Positions 11,868 to 23,275 of a stretch of 64,000 nucleotides of DNA are shown in pieces. A program made the translations under genes and the position numbers. Position 1 is the first letter of the stretch; the number at the start of each line of letters is the position of its first letter. The notes below the pieces were generated by a model. The model worked only from the letters and a program-made list of their open reading frames with translations. It did not search any database and had not been told where the DNA came from. This DNA comes from Branchiostoma floridae (taxonomy: Eukaryota; Chordata; Leptocardii; Amphioxiformes; Branchiostomatidae): the NCBI RefSeq assembly GCF_000003815.2, contig NC_049994.1, positions 2,905,464 through 2,969,463 of the forward strand, read 5' to 3'.

Positions 11868-12390
11868 TAGCTGATTAGGTAAAAAGTAGTCCAAGAACAA
11901 GCTGTAAGGCTGTCCAAACCTACCAAACAGCTTCTTCACATCAAGAGCTATTTGTCATTAAAAAAATTTTAATTTCAAAATTTCTAAGTGTAAGTTTTAA
12001 AATCACAAAACCAACAAATTATGCAAAAAGTGGGACTCTTTGTCTCCCTCTCCTTCCAAAAAAAAATTCATATCCAACTTATCTAGATGTAGTATTCGAC
12101 GTGTCTCTTTGTATAATAATATTTAGCACAGTTCATTGTTACATGCATATTTTCTATCTTGTTTCTATCATGTAGTTGCAATTTAACTATGGGCATGAAG
12201 TTGCAAATAACCTTTCCTTTATCAAGAACATAGCATGTCCAGGACAAAATATACAAGCTGGAATCTATGCTGCAGTACCAAACTAACACACCCTGGGGCC
12301 AAAAATTAATCTAGACTTTTGTGTTCCTATTTCGCCGAAGCCTATAAACACATAAGATACCATTATACTCCATTTAACGTCTTTTAAGAT

Positions 12391-12422
12391 ATATATTTGA
12401 CCTTTAAAAAGGTCAAATATAT
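12391..12422. other. Perfect 15-bp hairpin, 2-base loop
   Basis: ATATATTTGACCTTT / AAAGGTCAAATATAT around AA. It contains two facing AGGTCA half-sites. Confidence 0.85.
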
Positions 12423-12711
12423 TGAAGGACACGTGGAGTTCATATGAGTTATAAGGCAAGTTCAAACCTTTTCAGTGTTGAGATTTGTTTAATCTTAACA
12501 GGGAGCAGATTGACACGGTTTAATACAGCACAAATTCAGTTTGATATGTAAATAATGATGCGCTCAGTTAAAATGGTCTTAATTTATCTTCTAGCGGACA
12601 CGAGTTTTGGAATATTTCCCATCTCTTGGGGTTATACCGCGGACTGGCACCAAATTACATGTTGGCTGTTTTTCTGATGATTCGGCTGTTAATGTATGTC
12701 TTAACAAAGGC

Positions 12712-12825
12712 CATGTCGATATGGATAACATCCTCTTGGAACCCCAAAAACTGATACAAGCGTGCAGACCTTTGGAAAAAAAGGCTGCCCTCATTATGAA
12801 ATATAAATGGTTAAATAAATGACTA
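12712..12825 (+). repeat. Dispersed repeat, copy A of three
   Basis: CGATATGGATAACATCCTCT, GGAACCCCAAAAACTGAT, AAGGCTGCCCTCATTATGAA and a TTAAATAAATG end are shared with 29375-29510 and 58716-58855. The common consensus is about 140 bases ending in a polyadenylation-like tail, possibly the 3' part of a retroelement. Confidence 0.6.
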
Positions 12826-13396
12826 AGGCCCCCTTCCATTTGACGGCAATCGCGCTGCGCTCTCATTGCAACCTAAAACGGATAGTGTGTAATCTTCGAT
12901 TGACTTCTTTGACTTTGGAATTTGTCTTCAACTGGTAGGACACGTGTATGTTTTTGCCTTTGACGGTATACTTTAGTTCATTTTGTATTTTGTACGATTT
13001 ACTTTATGGTCAAAAACTATGGACCAGAGATTGATACTTGCGCGTAGTTCATTCATTTAATCCAATGAATATGAACTAACCAATGTATAACATACCTGAA
13101 AAACGCACGAAAAAAGACAGAAAGCTTTAAAACAAAGACAAGTTGTTTTGATAGCTATGAAAGAAGTAAGATTCCCTTGCTGGATCTTTAACGCCAAATC
13201 ATTCTAGTTTTATTACAAGCTAGGTGGTACATGGTGCGTACGGCGGTGATCTGTCACTGTTTGAATGTGATCTCTTCCGCTGTCCCTGGGCACAATCGGA
13301 CGAGACAAGCTAAAAGCGTTGAGAGACGTCAAACCATAAATCCTGGAGTCCAAACAGCTTCCCAGTAGAATTTTATTTGTCAAAACATATCTTTCT

Positions 13397-13802
13397 TTAA
13401 AGGTCCACTATGTAAGATTTCTGGCACTTTTATGGGAATCTAACCTTCGCATGTTTTTATCCTACAGAATGGACAGCGTTATAATCGTATCCTGTTCTGA
13501 AGCTAAAAGATTTCAACGTTTCCAAAGAAGGTCTTGATTTTTATTTAGCCGTGTGCTAAACTATTTTACCCCTTGACGACTTCAACGTGGCTAGTTGATG
13601 TTGTTTACATACAGGAGGGTCTTGTTTGAAATGGTGTTTTTTTTTTTCACTTTGTGTGTCTTGTTTTTATAAAACACCAGAAAGACGTAATAATAATGTA
13701 GATATGCTTAACATTTGTTGAATGTAAGTCATTTACATGCATGTTGTGTTTTTGAGAAAATTTTCAATTTTTGGGGCAAAATGTTACATTATGCACCTTT
13801 AA
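13397..13802. mobile_element. TTAA-flanked MITE with AGGTCC...GCACCT ends, about 400 bp
   Basis: TTAA 13397-13400 then AGGTCCACTATGTAAGATTT. At the far end AAAATGTTACATTATGCACC and TTTAAA put TTAA at 13799-13802. The terminal repeats align over about 25 bases. No ORF of note lies inside. Confidence 0.7.
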
Positions 13803-13803
13803 A

Positions 13804-14936
13804 CCAAGAATTTAGGCATACACTGACGAAGCTTCCACTGATATCTTCCTCTGTTAACTAACACAGGCAACAGAATGTCGCTTTAACTGATTACTTGCCT
13901 GAAGACATCACAGTGTGAAGTTTATCTTCCTCGACAGGAACCCCGCTTTGGGGTACATATCAATAAAGATGCTTATTAATGGCAAATTATGGTGTCCCTC
14001 GACGGTTCGTATTGGGACCACCTGTGATGCTGTTTTTGTAGAAAGCTGAGAGAAAGAATTATGGCGGTGAGGAGGAGTTGTCTTTGATGGGTCCTCGCTG
14101 TACCCGCGTCAGACGGTGATGATGATTACGCCCAGAAGGCATTGCGTTACCTTGATCCCAGATGACTACCAAAGAGGCGATACTGAAAGATCTAACTGCC
14201 AGATATGTAATATTGTTTACCAAAAGATATTTTTTTTCTACTTTGCTGAACGTACCACATAAACATATCATTCTGTTCAAATTCGGTTAAATCAACGACC
14301 TGTCATGAATAAAATCTTCTAAATGCGCAAACTTACGTTTGGGACCACATTGTAAACAACGCATCGACTATCAACTACTTTATGTTTCGTACCGCATATG
14401 TAAGCAGCGACACCTATGATGCATTAAAAAGTGATCCAGCCAGAATTGTCCTGAGGAAGGCGACAATAATAGAACAATTCATTGGATACAAAGAATCATG
14501 CTATTTGATGCATTACCAACGAATGAAACACCAAGAACCTATCTTCTATAAGGAGATTTGCTGTACACTTTTCGGTGAAGTATCTACTAATATCATGTGA
14601 ACCATTAGATGATCATTTTACCTCAACAGCCAACCAAAAGAAAGATGCATTTCAAAATGTACGAAGAATATTGCTACAAGTATGTATATGTGACGGAGAA
14701 GCAAAAGGGACACATAAAAAGATTACCTTCTGGGTATTTCTTCGTCTTTTATGTCAAATATAGATAACTTCGCATGCCTACACGTTGACATACTGTGCAT
14801 TTAACTTCAAAATCATGATGTTAACATCAATTCCATTTCAAATGGGGAACATGCAAAAGATGCATGACATGAAAAAAAGAGAGATAGGTAGACTTACAGA
14901 TAGATAGATGAATGAATAGATAGATAACCTAAGATA
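13804..14936. other. Intergenic, nothing clear
   Basis: ORFs of about 70 codons at 14.06-14.76 kb lack domains. Homeodomain-like TTATTAATGGCAAATTATGG lies at 13971-13990. Confidence 0.4.
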
Positions 14937-14988
14937 GTGAGAGAGAGAAAGAGAATGATAGATAAATGAAGAGAGAGAGAGGGGGGGA

Positions 14989-15031
<43 letters not shown>

Positions 15032-15038
15032 AGAGAGA
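14937..15038. repeat. (GA)n microsatellite
   Basis: Long GA/GAGAA run interrupted by a G7 stretch. The overlapping ORFs on both strands are low-complexity artefacts. Confidence 0.9.
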
Positions 15039-15349
15039 CGCCTCATAAGAATCTGTCAGCATCATTCTGTACAAAAACCTTTCAGTCCTTCACTATGGTC
15101 ACAACAGTGCTCAAGTATAGGTCCTGTGCTAACAATCGCTGTCGATGCTGTCTAAGTTGGGTATCCATGGCATCCATTCATCAAAAAACTGCTGATGATC
15201 ACCGGATGGAGTGACATGGGGTCGTCTCCTTGGAGACCATCGAACAGCCTATAGCGGTGTAGTTGATGGATGAAGACGTGCCGATCTCCGGTAGAAGGGT
15301 TTGACGTTACAGATCGATGGAGAGGGAGACAGTATGAACATCGGTTTTT

Positions 15350-16165
15350 CCATCATATCCATCAGACTTGCTCCGTGAGGAAAATATTGACAGGCCTGAC
15401 GAATGACTTAACACACACCCTCGCGCGATCGCTGGCTGTGCGATGTTGTATATCGAAAAAGCCGTACGGTTTATTGTTTCGAAAACAACAGGTAGTGATG
15501 GCTAACTTTTCCAAGGGACAAGTAAAACCTTTCTCCGCCAGGTAACCTATATCCGTTGTTGAAACTATTGGCAGGGCTGACGAATGACTTTACGCACACC
15601 CTCGCTTGGTGTGCGGTGTTGTATACCGTGTAAGCCACACTGTAGTGTTTCGAAAACAACAGGTAGTAACGTCTAACTTTCAAGGGACATGTACAACACT
15701 AGTTCACCATAAACTATTGACAGGCGCTTGCTTGGTGTGCGGTGCTGTATACCATGTAAGTGACACTGCAAATAAAGGGTCTAGTGTTTCGAAAACAACA
15801 GGCACTCACTTGGTGTGCGGCGTTGCATACAGTGTAAGCAACAATATTATTAAAGAAGGGCGTAGTGTTTCGAAAACATTAGGTAGTGACGGATAACTTT
15901 TCTAAGGACAAGTACAACCCTAGTTCACCTTTATCCGCCAGGTTACCTTTGTCCGTTGTTGAAACTGCTGCCAGGTTTGACGGGTGACTTAACGGGCACC
16001 CTCGCTTGGTGTACGGTGTTGAATACCGTGAAAGCCACACTTTTAAAGCAGGGTTTATTCAGTGTTTCGAAAACAACAGGTAGTGACGGCTTGAACTTTT
16101 CCAAAGGACGCGTACAGCGCTATTTCACCTTTTTTTCGTGTTGGTAATTATAACCTATATTCGTT
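15350..16165. repeat. Tandem array of irregular ~80-200 bp units
   Basis: GTGTTTCGAAAACAACAGG recurs at about 15473, 15645, 15784, 15865 and 16062. It alternates with TGGTGTGCGGTGTTGTATAC and GGGACAAGTACAACAC blocks. Unit spacing varies (171, 139, 81, 197), so some units are internally deleted. Confidence 0.75.
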
Positions 16166-16559
16166 GTTGGATATGAAGTCGAAGGATGGTGCAATGTTTT
16201 TTAATTAGCAGGGATATTTTGAAAATGTTGGAAAAACCCTCATGGCATTCATTCTCTTATTCAATGTCACTAACGTTAAATACATTATTTTTTAATCAAA
16301 TGATATAGGGTAAAGGTGAACTAGCCTTACGTTACGATACCAGCATTTATAAACGACCACAATAATCTTTCTTCTGTTTGTACGCATTTAAGAGGTCCTT
16401 CTCGTCTGGTAACACGTCATTCTTTTGTATGATCAAAATCATAACATCAGATATCAGAGGTTTCACCGCAGCACCCTCAAGGATGTATTATGGAACGTTG
16501 GCTTTGTTTTGCTGATCTTTAACCAAGTGCTCAGTATTGTAACGAAGTAGTTCACAACT

Positions 16560-16735
16560 TCTTAATGTATGCTACAGACAGAGAGACACAGAGACACAAA
16601 CGCACCCCCCCCCCCACACACACACGCACATACACACACGCACACAGACACAGACACGGAGAGGCACAGAGAGATACAGAGAGGAGAGAGGCACACACAC
16701 ACAAACACATACACATGAAAATGTCAACGTCTAGC
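16560..16735. repeat. Compound CA/GAGACA microsatellite
   Basis: CACACA, GAGACACAGAGAC and a C9 run. The small ORFs here are low complexity. Confidence 0.85.
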
Positions 16736-17154
16736 ACACACAAAAGCTAGAACGCAGCGTTTTGTCGCCGATTTATGCGCGCCCCTACTGTATCAACCAT
16801 GCACTAATGATCAGCGACAAGTATATGGACAACCCGGGCTCCTTTAAGCGCTAGCACTTCCAAACGTCCAATACTATTGATGTTTTATCCCCGACCCGGA
16901 CCCGGATCGTTTGTAACTCAGCGGAAACTCCGGTAAAAAGATATTATCTCAGCCACAAATAGGCCCGAGGGACGGGACCTCTGACTCTACTCTCCGATGA
17001 AAGCCTCTATTATGTGTCAAACGGGATTTAAGGAATTGGAAAAGAACGCGAAGGGATTTTTAAGTATACCAAAGAAACCCCAAGACGCTTGGAGGGGTTG
17101 TCTTCGCCTTCACACCGTTCTCAAGTCCTTTAAAGAACAAAATCTTGGTCATTC

Positions 17155-17419
17155 TTAAAAGGTGGACTCTCACTGCACTCGGAGCACCGGTGCGGCACTG
17201 CAGGGTTCATAAACTGTGGCACTGTTTTGCTATTTTTGAAATTTTTAATGATTTAGATATTGCGTAATACGCAAAAGTATGACTTAGAAGACATACAACA
17301 AAATACGCAAAACGTAGAAAATTTATTTTTTTATCTCTGAAATTCGTTGAGCCATCTACGAACGTCGCAGTGCCCCGCAGGTGCCCCAAGCGCAGTGAAA
17401 GTCTACCTTTGGGTGTTAA
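17155..17419. mobile_element. TTAA-flanked MITE, same family as the 53.55 kb copy (copy 2)
   Basis: TTAA at 17155 is followed by AAGGTGGACTCTCACTGC and ACCGGTGCGGCACTGC. The far end has GCCCCGCAGGTGCCCC and AGTGAAAGTCTACCTT before TTAA at 17416-17419. The interior matches the 53.55 kb copy (GATATTGCGTAATACGC, AAATTCGTTGAG). The right terminus is slightly extended or degraded. Confidence 0.7.
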
Positions 17420-17873
17420 CAATTCTACAATTCATAATGCAGTTAAGAAAGTTCTCATATATCTATTTGACGTCTTCATTTACGTTGTTCAGTTTATGAG
17501 GATGTTTGTAGATGAACATGGCCGATAAAAATGTCCGATGTCAGGTAATCTTCAAACGGGTTATGCCTAGGTCATTAATATCCATATACACAGGTAAGGG
17601 CACAGCAAGTGCAGTTTATGAATGGCATCAGCGATCTTATCAATTTTCGCCTGATACTAAAAAATCAGCAATTTTCCCCTTCGAAAATGCAAAAAAAAAA
17701 CCTGCTAAAATGGGAAGCTATGTTGTGTGGCAATCTTGATTGTACTTGGTACCTCTTTTACTATTTACGGTAGCAAAATATATATGTAGCTATTGCCATA
17801 GCTGTAGAAGTGAAACTATTTCGATAGTAAAAGTGGCACCAATGTGGTAGGCATAACTGTAGTTGTATGGTGA

Positions 17874-18229
17874 GTGTACAACGTTATCAGGACAGTTCGG
17901 CACATGGACACTTCGGCCCGGAAATTTCGGCCCCAAGTCCAGGATACTTCGGCCCCAGACCAAGGACACTTCGGCCCCGCTAGGTTATATAGGATGTGAT
18001 ATAACCTCCTTGATATAATACACATGTTTGTTCCATGTGTCAGCCATAACCACTACGACCCCCCCCCACCCTAAAATTATACGTTATTTAGTCAACTCGA
18101 GCTACGTGTTAGATAACTGTCGTAGACTGGACCCGGGGCCGAAGTGTCCTCGGCTTGGGGCCGAAATGTCCTGATTGGCAGGGGGGCCGAAGTGTCCATG
18201 TGCCGAAGTGTCCGACATTCGTGTACAAC
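17874..18229. mobile_element. MULE-like long-inverted-repeat element with perfect 9-bp target duplication
   Basis: GTGTACAAC at 17874-17882 and 18221-18229 flanks a 338-base body. Its ends are a long imperfect inverted repeat of about 100 bases built from GGACACTTCGGCCCC and CGGCACATGGACACTTCGG units. Nine-base duplications with long terminal inverted repeats are typical of Mutator-like elements. It has no transposase. The centre contains a short ATATAACCT/AGGTTATAT palindrome. Confidence 0.8.
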
Positions 18230-18920
18230 CAGTCTACCACACTATTGTGACTATTTCAAACCAATGATACAAAAATAAACACCTTTTGCCTTTTGGCTGT
18301 GATTTGGTGTTATGTTACTTCAATTGTTGTAACAATATTCATTGTGTCTATTTAAAAAGTCTACCTACATGTATCTATTTACCCAGTTTGTTCTTGCTCC
18401 CGCTTGCATTAAATTTGGAGTCTGCATGGGATGTCATCCATAAAATGTACTTACTGTGGCCTAAGATAAAGGTTACGTTCTGTCAAACTTTCCATTAAGA
18501 AACTCGTCATAATTCTATAGTGTAATATTACACAACTAGGAGACTACAATTAATCAATTACTGTACGTCGTAGATCATTGTCATTTAGCTGTCATTGAAG
18601 GCTTTACAAGATTTAAGAATTTACGTCAAATTTTAGTTCAAGTTGAATGAAAAAAAAATTACGACTGCGATCGCTAAGGGTCACAAAGCGAAAAAAAAAC
18701 ACATTGGACAGGACGCTAAATGAACTGGTAGATAAATAACTGTTCTATTTAAAATTTTTATGATGTGTCATTTTTGAAATGGTTTGAACTTACCATGCAT
18801 CATATATCAGTAATAAAATGAAGGATTAAAAATGTCCAAGTCCAAATTTGACCTCTCAATGTCTTTCAGCAATCACCGACAAGTAAAAAGGGGGCTTTGT
18901 AAAATGTGAGATTTTAAGTG

Positions 18921-19412
18921 AGATCGTCTGGCGCAGCGGCGGGATTTGTGCCTCGTGACCGAGAGGTGGCGAGTTCGAATCCCGCTGCGTGTCACCGATC
19001 TTGTACCCTTGGGAAAGGCACTTTACACGGATTTCCTCACTATACTCAGGTGAAAAATGAGTACCTAGCTTCGGCTAGGGCCGTCCCTCGGATAGGACGT
19101 TAAATGGAGGTCCCGTGTATGGGGAGAGTCACACCCCATGCACGTTAAAGAACCCCCACACGTGCGATGGTGCGGTGTGAGATGGAACAAACCCTTCTGT
19201 CTGGAGTTGGTGATTCACTTCAAATCACCCGGTTGGAGGCCTGGCGAACCTCCATACCGTATTAGCCAGCGAAAGGGTATATCACCCCGTAAGGGGCGGT
19301 ATAACCCCGCCGCGTGTAGACATGTGCGAACATGTGCACATGTGTGTATGGCGGCTTTGAAAAGGTGTTCTTAACACCTGTTTCGCCATACCCTCCAAAT
19401 GGAGAATCCTAA

Positions 19413-19443
<31 letters not shown>

Positions 19444-19444
19444 A
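18921..19444 (+). mobile_element. tRNA-derived SINE, near full length, (AAAT)n tail
   Basis: The tRNA-like head has A-box-like TCTGGCGCAGCGGCGGG and B-box GAGTTCGAATCCC (18971-18983). Then come TTGGGAAAGGCACTTTACAC, the AGGACGTTAAATGGAGGTCC body, CACGTTAAAGAACCC and a tail of AAAT repeats. The SINE would be copied by a LINE enzyme in trans. Confidence 0.85.
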
Positions 19445-19914
19445 ATTGCTTATGCCTTTATTTATTAACACCATATACGATGGGTTGAAAATGATAACAA
19501 TACTTCGAAGATTATTAATATATTGGGCAATTTAACTCTTAAAACCCTATAATTTCAAATTTAATGGATTTTATATTCCGTTTCATTCTCTGCTAAACTA
19601 TATACACGTTGAATTACTGCTGTGTTACATTATTTGCAATTAGCCTTCTGGAGAAAAAAATGCAATGATATTTAGAACTAAACAAACGTATAAATAAACG
19701 TTTCATAACAGTAACGTTGTGCATAGAATACGAAGCTGGTGCAATTTTTGTCCCACATACCTAGCCATGCAGCACGTACGCTAGACCTTCACAATTGCCA
19801 TCTCAATCACGGAAATATCAAATAAAGTCTTCCTTTGTGAGACACATGGTTCTTTGTCCCGTAAGGTCCAAGTTCAGCTCATGCAATCTGCGCAATAATC
19901 TGCAGATATAACAA

Positions 19915-20112
19915 ATGTCGAGCGCGGCGCTGATTAGATCGCAATATAGACGTGACCTTTGCCCCCGAGCGCGCTCCGCCATTTTGTTTGCCCATATGAG
20001 CCAGGAAAACGTCGTTATTTCTTATAAGGGGAAGGAGTATGATGTATGGACGGCAACTGGGATTTTGAAGGAAGGCAGAGCGAGTTTTGTGTATCGCCCT
20101 TGTGTTTATTAA
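19915..20112 (+). CDS. Possible short ORF, 65 codons (or 38 from the inner ATG at 19996)
   Basis: The segment is locally GC- and CpG-rich, unlike its surroundings. The inner part reads MSQENVVISYKGKEYDVW, which looks protein-like, and the ORF stops at 20110-20112. Upstream are a DR1-like site (19953-19965) and a GCCATTTTG motif (19978-19986), as at some promoters. If it is a first exon, I see no convincing donor. No family is recognised. Confidence 0.2.
   Translation: MSSAALIRSQYRRDLCPRARSAILFAHMSQENVVISYKGKEYDVWTATGILKEGRASFVYRPCVY
19953..19965. promoter_or_regulatory. DR1-type nuclear-receptor-like site
   Basis: TGACCTTTGCCCC is the complement of GGGGCAAAGGTCA, a close match to the HNF4/RXR DR1 consensus. 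Chance occurrence is possible. Confidence 0.3.
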
Positions 20113-20382
20113 AAGTGTCCCACAATGCAGGAATATTTTGACAGTTGTGCTTTATATTGTCTAGCCATAATACAATTTGGGTAATAAAGGTATTATAAAT
20201 TCTATTCAATCTGCATATCGTCAATACCAAAAAGAAAATGCCATTTTAATAGCACATAGAATGTATTCTGTTCTGTTTCATGCCTTCTTTGGTTCGGTTG
20301 TAACTTTTGTAGTGCCAAGTGGCACAAAGAGCATTTCGATTGCTGTTTCAGTAGTGGGGTATATTTTTTACAGGAAGGGCTT

Positions 20383-20452
20383 GCTACGTCTTCCCCTTTA
20401 ACGTGCTTGAGGCACCTCCTCAAACACGGGACCACCATTTGACTAGGTCTCT
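20383..20452 (-). mobile_element. SINE body fragment, minus strand
   Basis: On the minus strand it reads CAAATGGTGGTCCCGTGTTT, GAGGAGGTGCCTCAAGCACG, TTAAAGG, matching the SINE body. Confidence 0.5.
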
Positions 20453-20612
20453 ACATTGAATATCAGCTCAGACAAGAACAAGAAATAGTCATGCCTTCAA
20501 GTACCATACATAGTTTTTAAGGAGGATTGATGCGTCAAATAATCCTTTTTTTTCTAGAGCTATCACTGTTTGCAATTCATTACAATCAAATACAGTAGTG
20601 TTGTTGGCATCC

Positions 20613-20890
20613 GTCTGTCTCGGAAGACAATGGTAGGCAGACGAGTTGTAAGGTGACCAGTCTCACCTGGCCTGCACTTGGGTTTTTAAGGTGAAGGAGG
20701 GGTGTGCACGTCCTTCTCCACCCTCTCGTCCACTGGCGCACTAGTCCTACAGGGGCAACTGTATGCAACGTGTAAGACGGCCCCAGCAGATGCAGGTTTG
20801 TTGTTTGGAGTTTCCGTCTCCTAGGAGGACTTCCGACCAAGGATGCAAGGGGTTCCTCCTATCCCTGAGAGGTGGTGTAGTGTAGGTGTA
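20613..20890 (-). mobile_element. SINE-like repeat sharing a 45-base core with the 28.6 kb SINE
   Basis: The core CTAGGAGGACTTCCGACCA/AGGATGCAAGGGGTTCC lies at 20818-20863. It is identical in order to 28652-28697, but surrounding sequence differs. A terminal hairpin GTCTGCC...GACAGAC sits at the 20613 end. No tRNA head was recognised. Confidence 0.5.
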
Positions 20891-21224
20891 TACTCAATAG
20901 ATTTACCTTACCTAGTCCCATCCTTATGTCAGAGGGTCAGTCTGCAGGTTTGTAGTCAGATGTGCAAAAGTTAGGTGTGACAGATCGTTTAGTGTAATAT
21001 AACCAGCTGCTGCCGCACCGCGTGCCTTCAAAGCTAAATTAATGTACATGTGTTAATCTTAACCCTATTCAGACCGGGGGGGGGGGGGCTTTTGAGGCCT
21101 ACGCCAACTTCGATGTCCTATAACGCCAGAACGCCTTACGCTAAAGCCACCAAATTTGATGAGTTTTCCTAAAATATTGGTGGCAACAATTTTACGAAGT
21201 TTGACAAATTTTCCATTTTTTCGT

Positions 21225-21238
21225 GTTGCCATGGCAAC
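21225..21238. promoter_or_regulatory. RFX X-box palindrome in a transposon (copy 1)
   Basis: GTTGCCATGGCAAC, a perfect match to the palindromic X-box consensus. Equivalent copies are at 39389-39402 and 57958-57971 in related elements. Confidence 0.6.
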
Positions 21239-21384
21239 CGTTTGCTGACAGGCAGTTTTGCCAAAAATCACTATTTTTGGTTCTAACAATGTATTTTTCA
21301 CATTTATTTGCTATATTACTGCTATTTTGTTACATAGATAAAATGTTATATTATTTAGCATATCTTTCATAATTATGTATGGGT

Positions 21385-21881
21385 GGGGCCGCGTAGCACA
21401 GTGGTAGTGTATACGGCCCGTGACCGAGAGGTCGCCGGTTCGAATCCGCCTCCGTGTTGCCGGTCTTGTGCCCTTGGGAAAGGCACTTTACACGACTTTC
21501 CTCACTTTACTCAAGTGAAAAATGAGTCGTCCCTCGGATAGGACGTTAAATGGAGGTCCCGTGTATGGGGAGAGTCACACCCCATGCACGTTAAAGAACC
21601 CCCACACGTGCGATTGTGCGGTGTGGTTGGAGCAAACCCTTCTGTCCGGAGTTGATGATTCTCTTCAAATCACCCGGTTGGAGGCCTGGCGAACCTCCAT
21701 ACCGTATCAGCAACACGGTGATTTACATCATTCACCCGGACGGGAGACCTGGCGCATCCCCGTCTTGTAATTAGCCAGCGAAAGGGCATGTCACCCCGAA
21801 AGGGGCGGTATCACCCCGTCGTGTGCGAACATGTGCGAACATGTTTACATTTGATCACGTCGACCGATGATGATGATGATA
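21385..21881 (+). mobile_element. tRNA-derived SINE nested in the 21.06 kb piggyBac-like element
   Basis: The head is GGGGCCGCGTAGCACAGTGG with B box CGGTTCGAATCCG (21436-21448). The same body follows as in the 18.92 kb copy, including CAAATCACCCGGTTGGAGG, ending in a (GAT)n tail. It interrupts the host element interior, so it inserted after that element. Confidence 0.85.
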
Positions 21882-22505
21882 TGCATAGATTATGCTAATT
21901 TGATGACGTCATCAGCCCAAAATCCAAGATGGCGGACCGTATGGCCAGATCAAGAATAACAAGCTAATTATCCCTTAAAATCTGTAATTTCCTGGTATTT
22001 TTTCATCAAAAACCATCTAAATGAATGAATTTAGTCTATTTCCATTGCCCTTCGTGATTATTTGTTGCAAAAAAAGTAGTTTAAAAAATTCAAGGTAGTG
22101 GATATAATATGGCGGAGCCTAACTCGTATGTGCATGACGTCATTTTATGACGTAATTATGACGTCATCGATGTTGCTATTGGCAATACAAGTCGTAATAA
22201 ACATTATTATTCTGTAATCTGCACTTGTTGTTACATTTTTGTAGTATAACTTGAAGTTGTCTGAGAATACCCTTTTTTCATGGGTCCGGCCAATATAATC
22301 AAATTGATGACGTCATAATTACATCATCTTACGTCAACGTAACGTCAAACGTCATATACTCGTCAGGTATTATGTTGATATCATGTCCTGAAAATTTGGT
22401 GGCCCTACGGCACGTCGTTCAAGAGTTAGAGGACTTAGAAGTGGAGGGCCTCAAAAGCCCCCCCCCCGGTCCAGGGATGACTAAAAAAGCCCGGTCTGAA
22501 TAGGG

Positions 22506-22761
22506 TTAATGTGGTATCTAACTGCACTTGGGCACCAGTGCGGCACTGCGGGGTGTAAAATATTACTCGACGAATTTCAGAAATAAAGAACAGATGGTAT
22601 TACAGTTTGTGTATTATGTTTTATTTCAAGTCATCTTTTTATGTATTACGTCATATTTAAATTAAAACAAAATCCGCAAAAAAAAAAACACAACAGTGTC
22701 GCAGTAAACGAACCCGACAGTGCCGCACCGGTGCCCCAAGTGCACTGAAATAACACTTTAA
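22506..22761. mobile_element. TTAA-flanked MITE, ACTGCACTTGGGGCACC family (copy 3, inverted interior)
   Basis: Inverted ends of about 45 bases containing ACTGCACTTGGG and GTGCGGCACTG lie between TTAA at 22506-22509 and TTAA at 22758-22761. It shares its left TTAA with the 21.06 kb element and its right TTAA with the next element. The interior (TATTACG, poly-A patch, AATTTCAG) runs opposite to that of the 17.15 and 53.55 kb copies. Confidence 0.75.
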
Positions 22762-23275
22762 AGGGGTATTCCACTCCACACGGGAGTGTTATTTTCCGAT
22801 AGATATGAATTTTAGGAAGTGATATCTGCATACTACTTCACATTATATGATTAAGTACCCAGTTGCTCCACATGCCTCAAAAGCATTCAATGTTCTACTA
22901 AACTCCCCAAGTACCCTCAAACCGAATTAATCATATGGCTGAATACAATGCAAAACTTTTAGGTAAGGTTACAAAACTCATTTCAGGTTCGCTAGGAAAT
23001 CTCGTCTTGTTCTTGTATTCTTTGCTATCTTATGACCAATTTGCCCTCTCGTTGTGCTTAGCGTACCTCATTTATTCCGAAAATATGTACGATAAACAAA
23101 GTGCCTATGCATATAGGGAATGCATGGGTTTAGTGAGTGTCATCATTGTTTTATAAAACACACATCACGTAATTCATCCCAAGTTGAATTCCACAAAATT
23201 CAGCAGATTATGTATTCATTGACACATTATCTACTGGAAAACAATACTCCCTTCTTGAGTGAAATGCCCCTTTAA
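22758..23275. mobile_element. TTAA-flanked MITE with AGGGG...CCCCT ends, 510 bp body
   Basis: TTAA 22758-22761 then AGGGGTATTCCACTCC, and near the far end GAGTGAAATGCCCCT then TTAA 23272-23275. The inverted repeats extend to about 40 bases (GGGAGTGTTATTTTCC against its complement). The 73-codon ORF inside (22935-23156) has no recognisable domain and is probably fortuitous. Confidence 0.75.

Larger units (their letters stand above)
21059..22509. mobile_element. PiggyBac-like non-autonomous element (CCCTATTCAGACC family), 1.45 kb, carrying a nested SINE
   Basis: TTAA at 21059-21062 and 22506-22509 flanks CCCTATTCAGACCGGG and its complement CCCGGTCTGAATAGGG. A G-run follows the left end and a C-run precedes the right end. 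The interior carries an X-box palindrome GTTGCCATGGCAAC (21225-21238), several TGACGTCA motifs (21904, 22137, 22165, 22308 areas), a YY1-like CCAAGATGGCGG (21944 area) and a nested tRNA-derived SINE (21385-21881). Without the SINE the element is about 950 bases. There is no transposase ORF, so it would depend on enzyme supplied elsewhere. Confidence 0.8.

Noticed and set aside
14838-15214. Ser/Leu-rich and Arg/Glu-rich ORFs
   Set aside because: Shadows of the GA microsatellite.
15471-16147. ORFs of 60-96 codons near the TTTCGAAAAC repeats
   Set aside because: They follow the tandem array and repeat VCGVVYRVS-like blocks.
21400-21448. Candidate tRNA gene
   Set aside because: A and B boxes are good, but the acceptor stem does not close and the SINE body follows. 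The same applies to the heads at 18.92, 34.06, 55.97, 10.85-11.11 and 60.9 kb.
22935-23156. 73-codon ORF as a transposase remnant
   Set aside because: It lies inside a MITE but shows no catalytic or DNA-binding motif.
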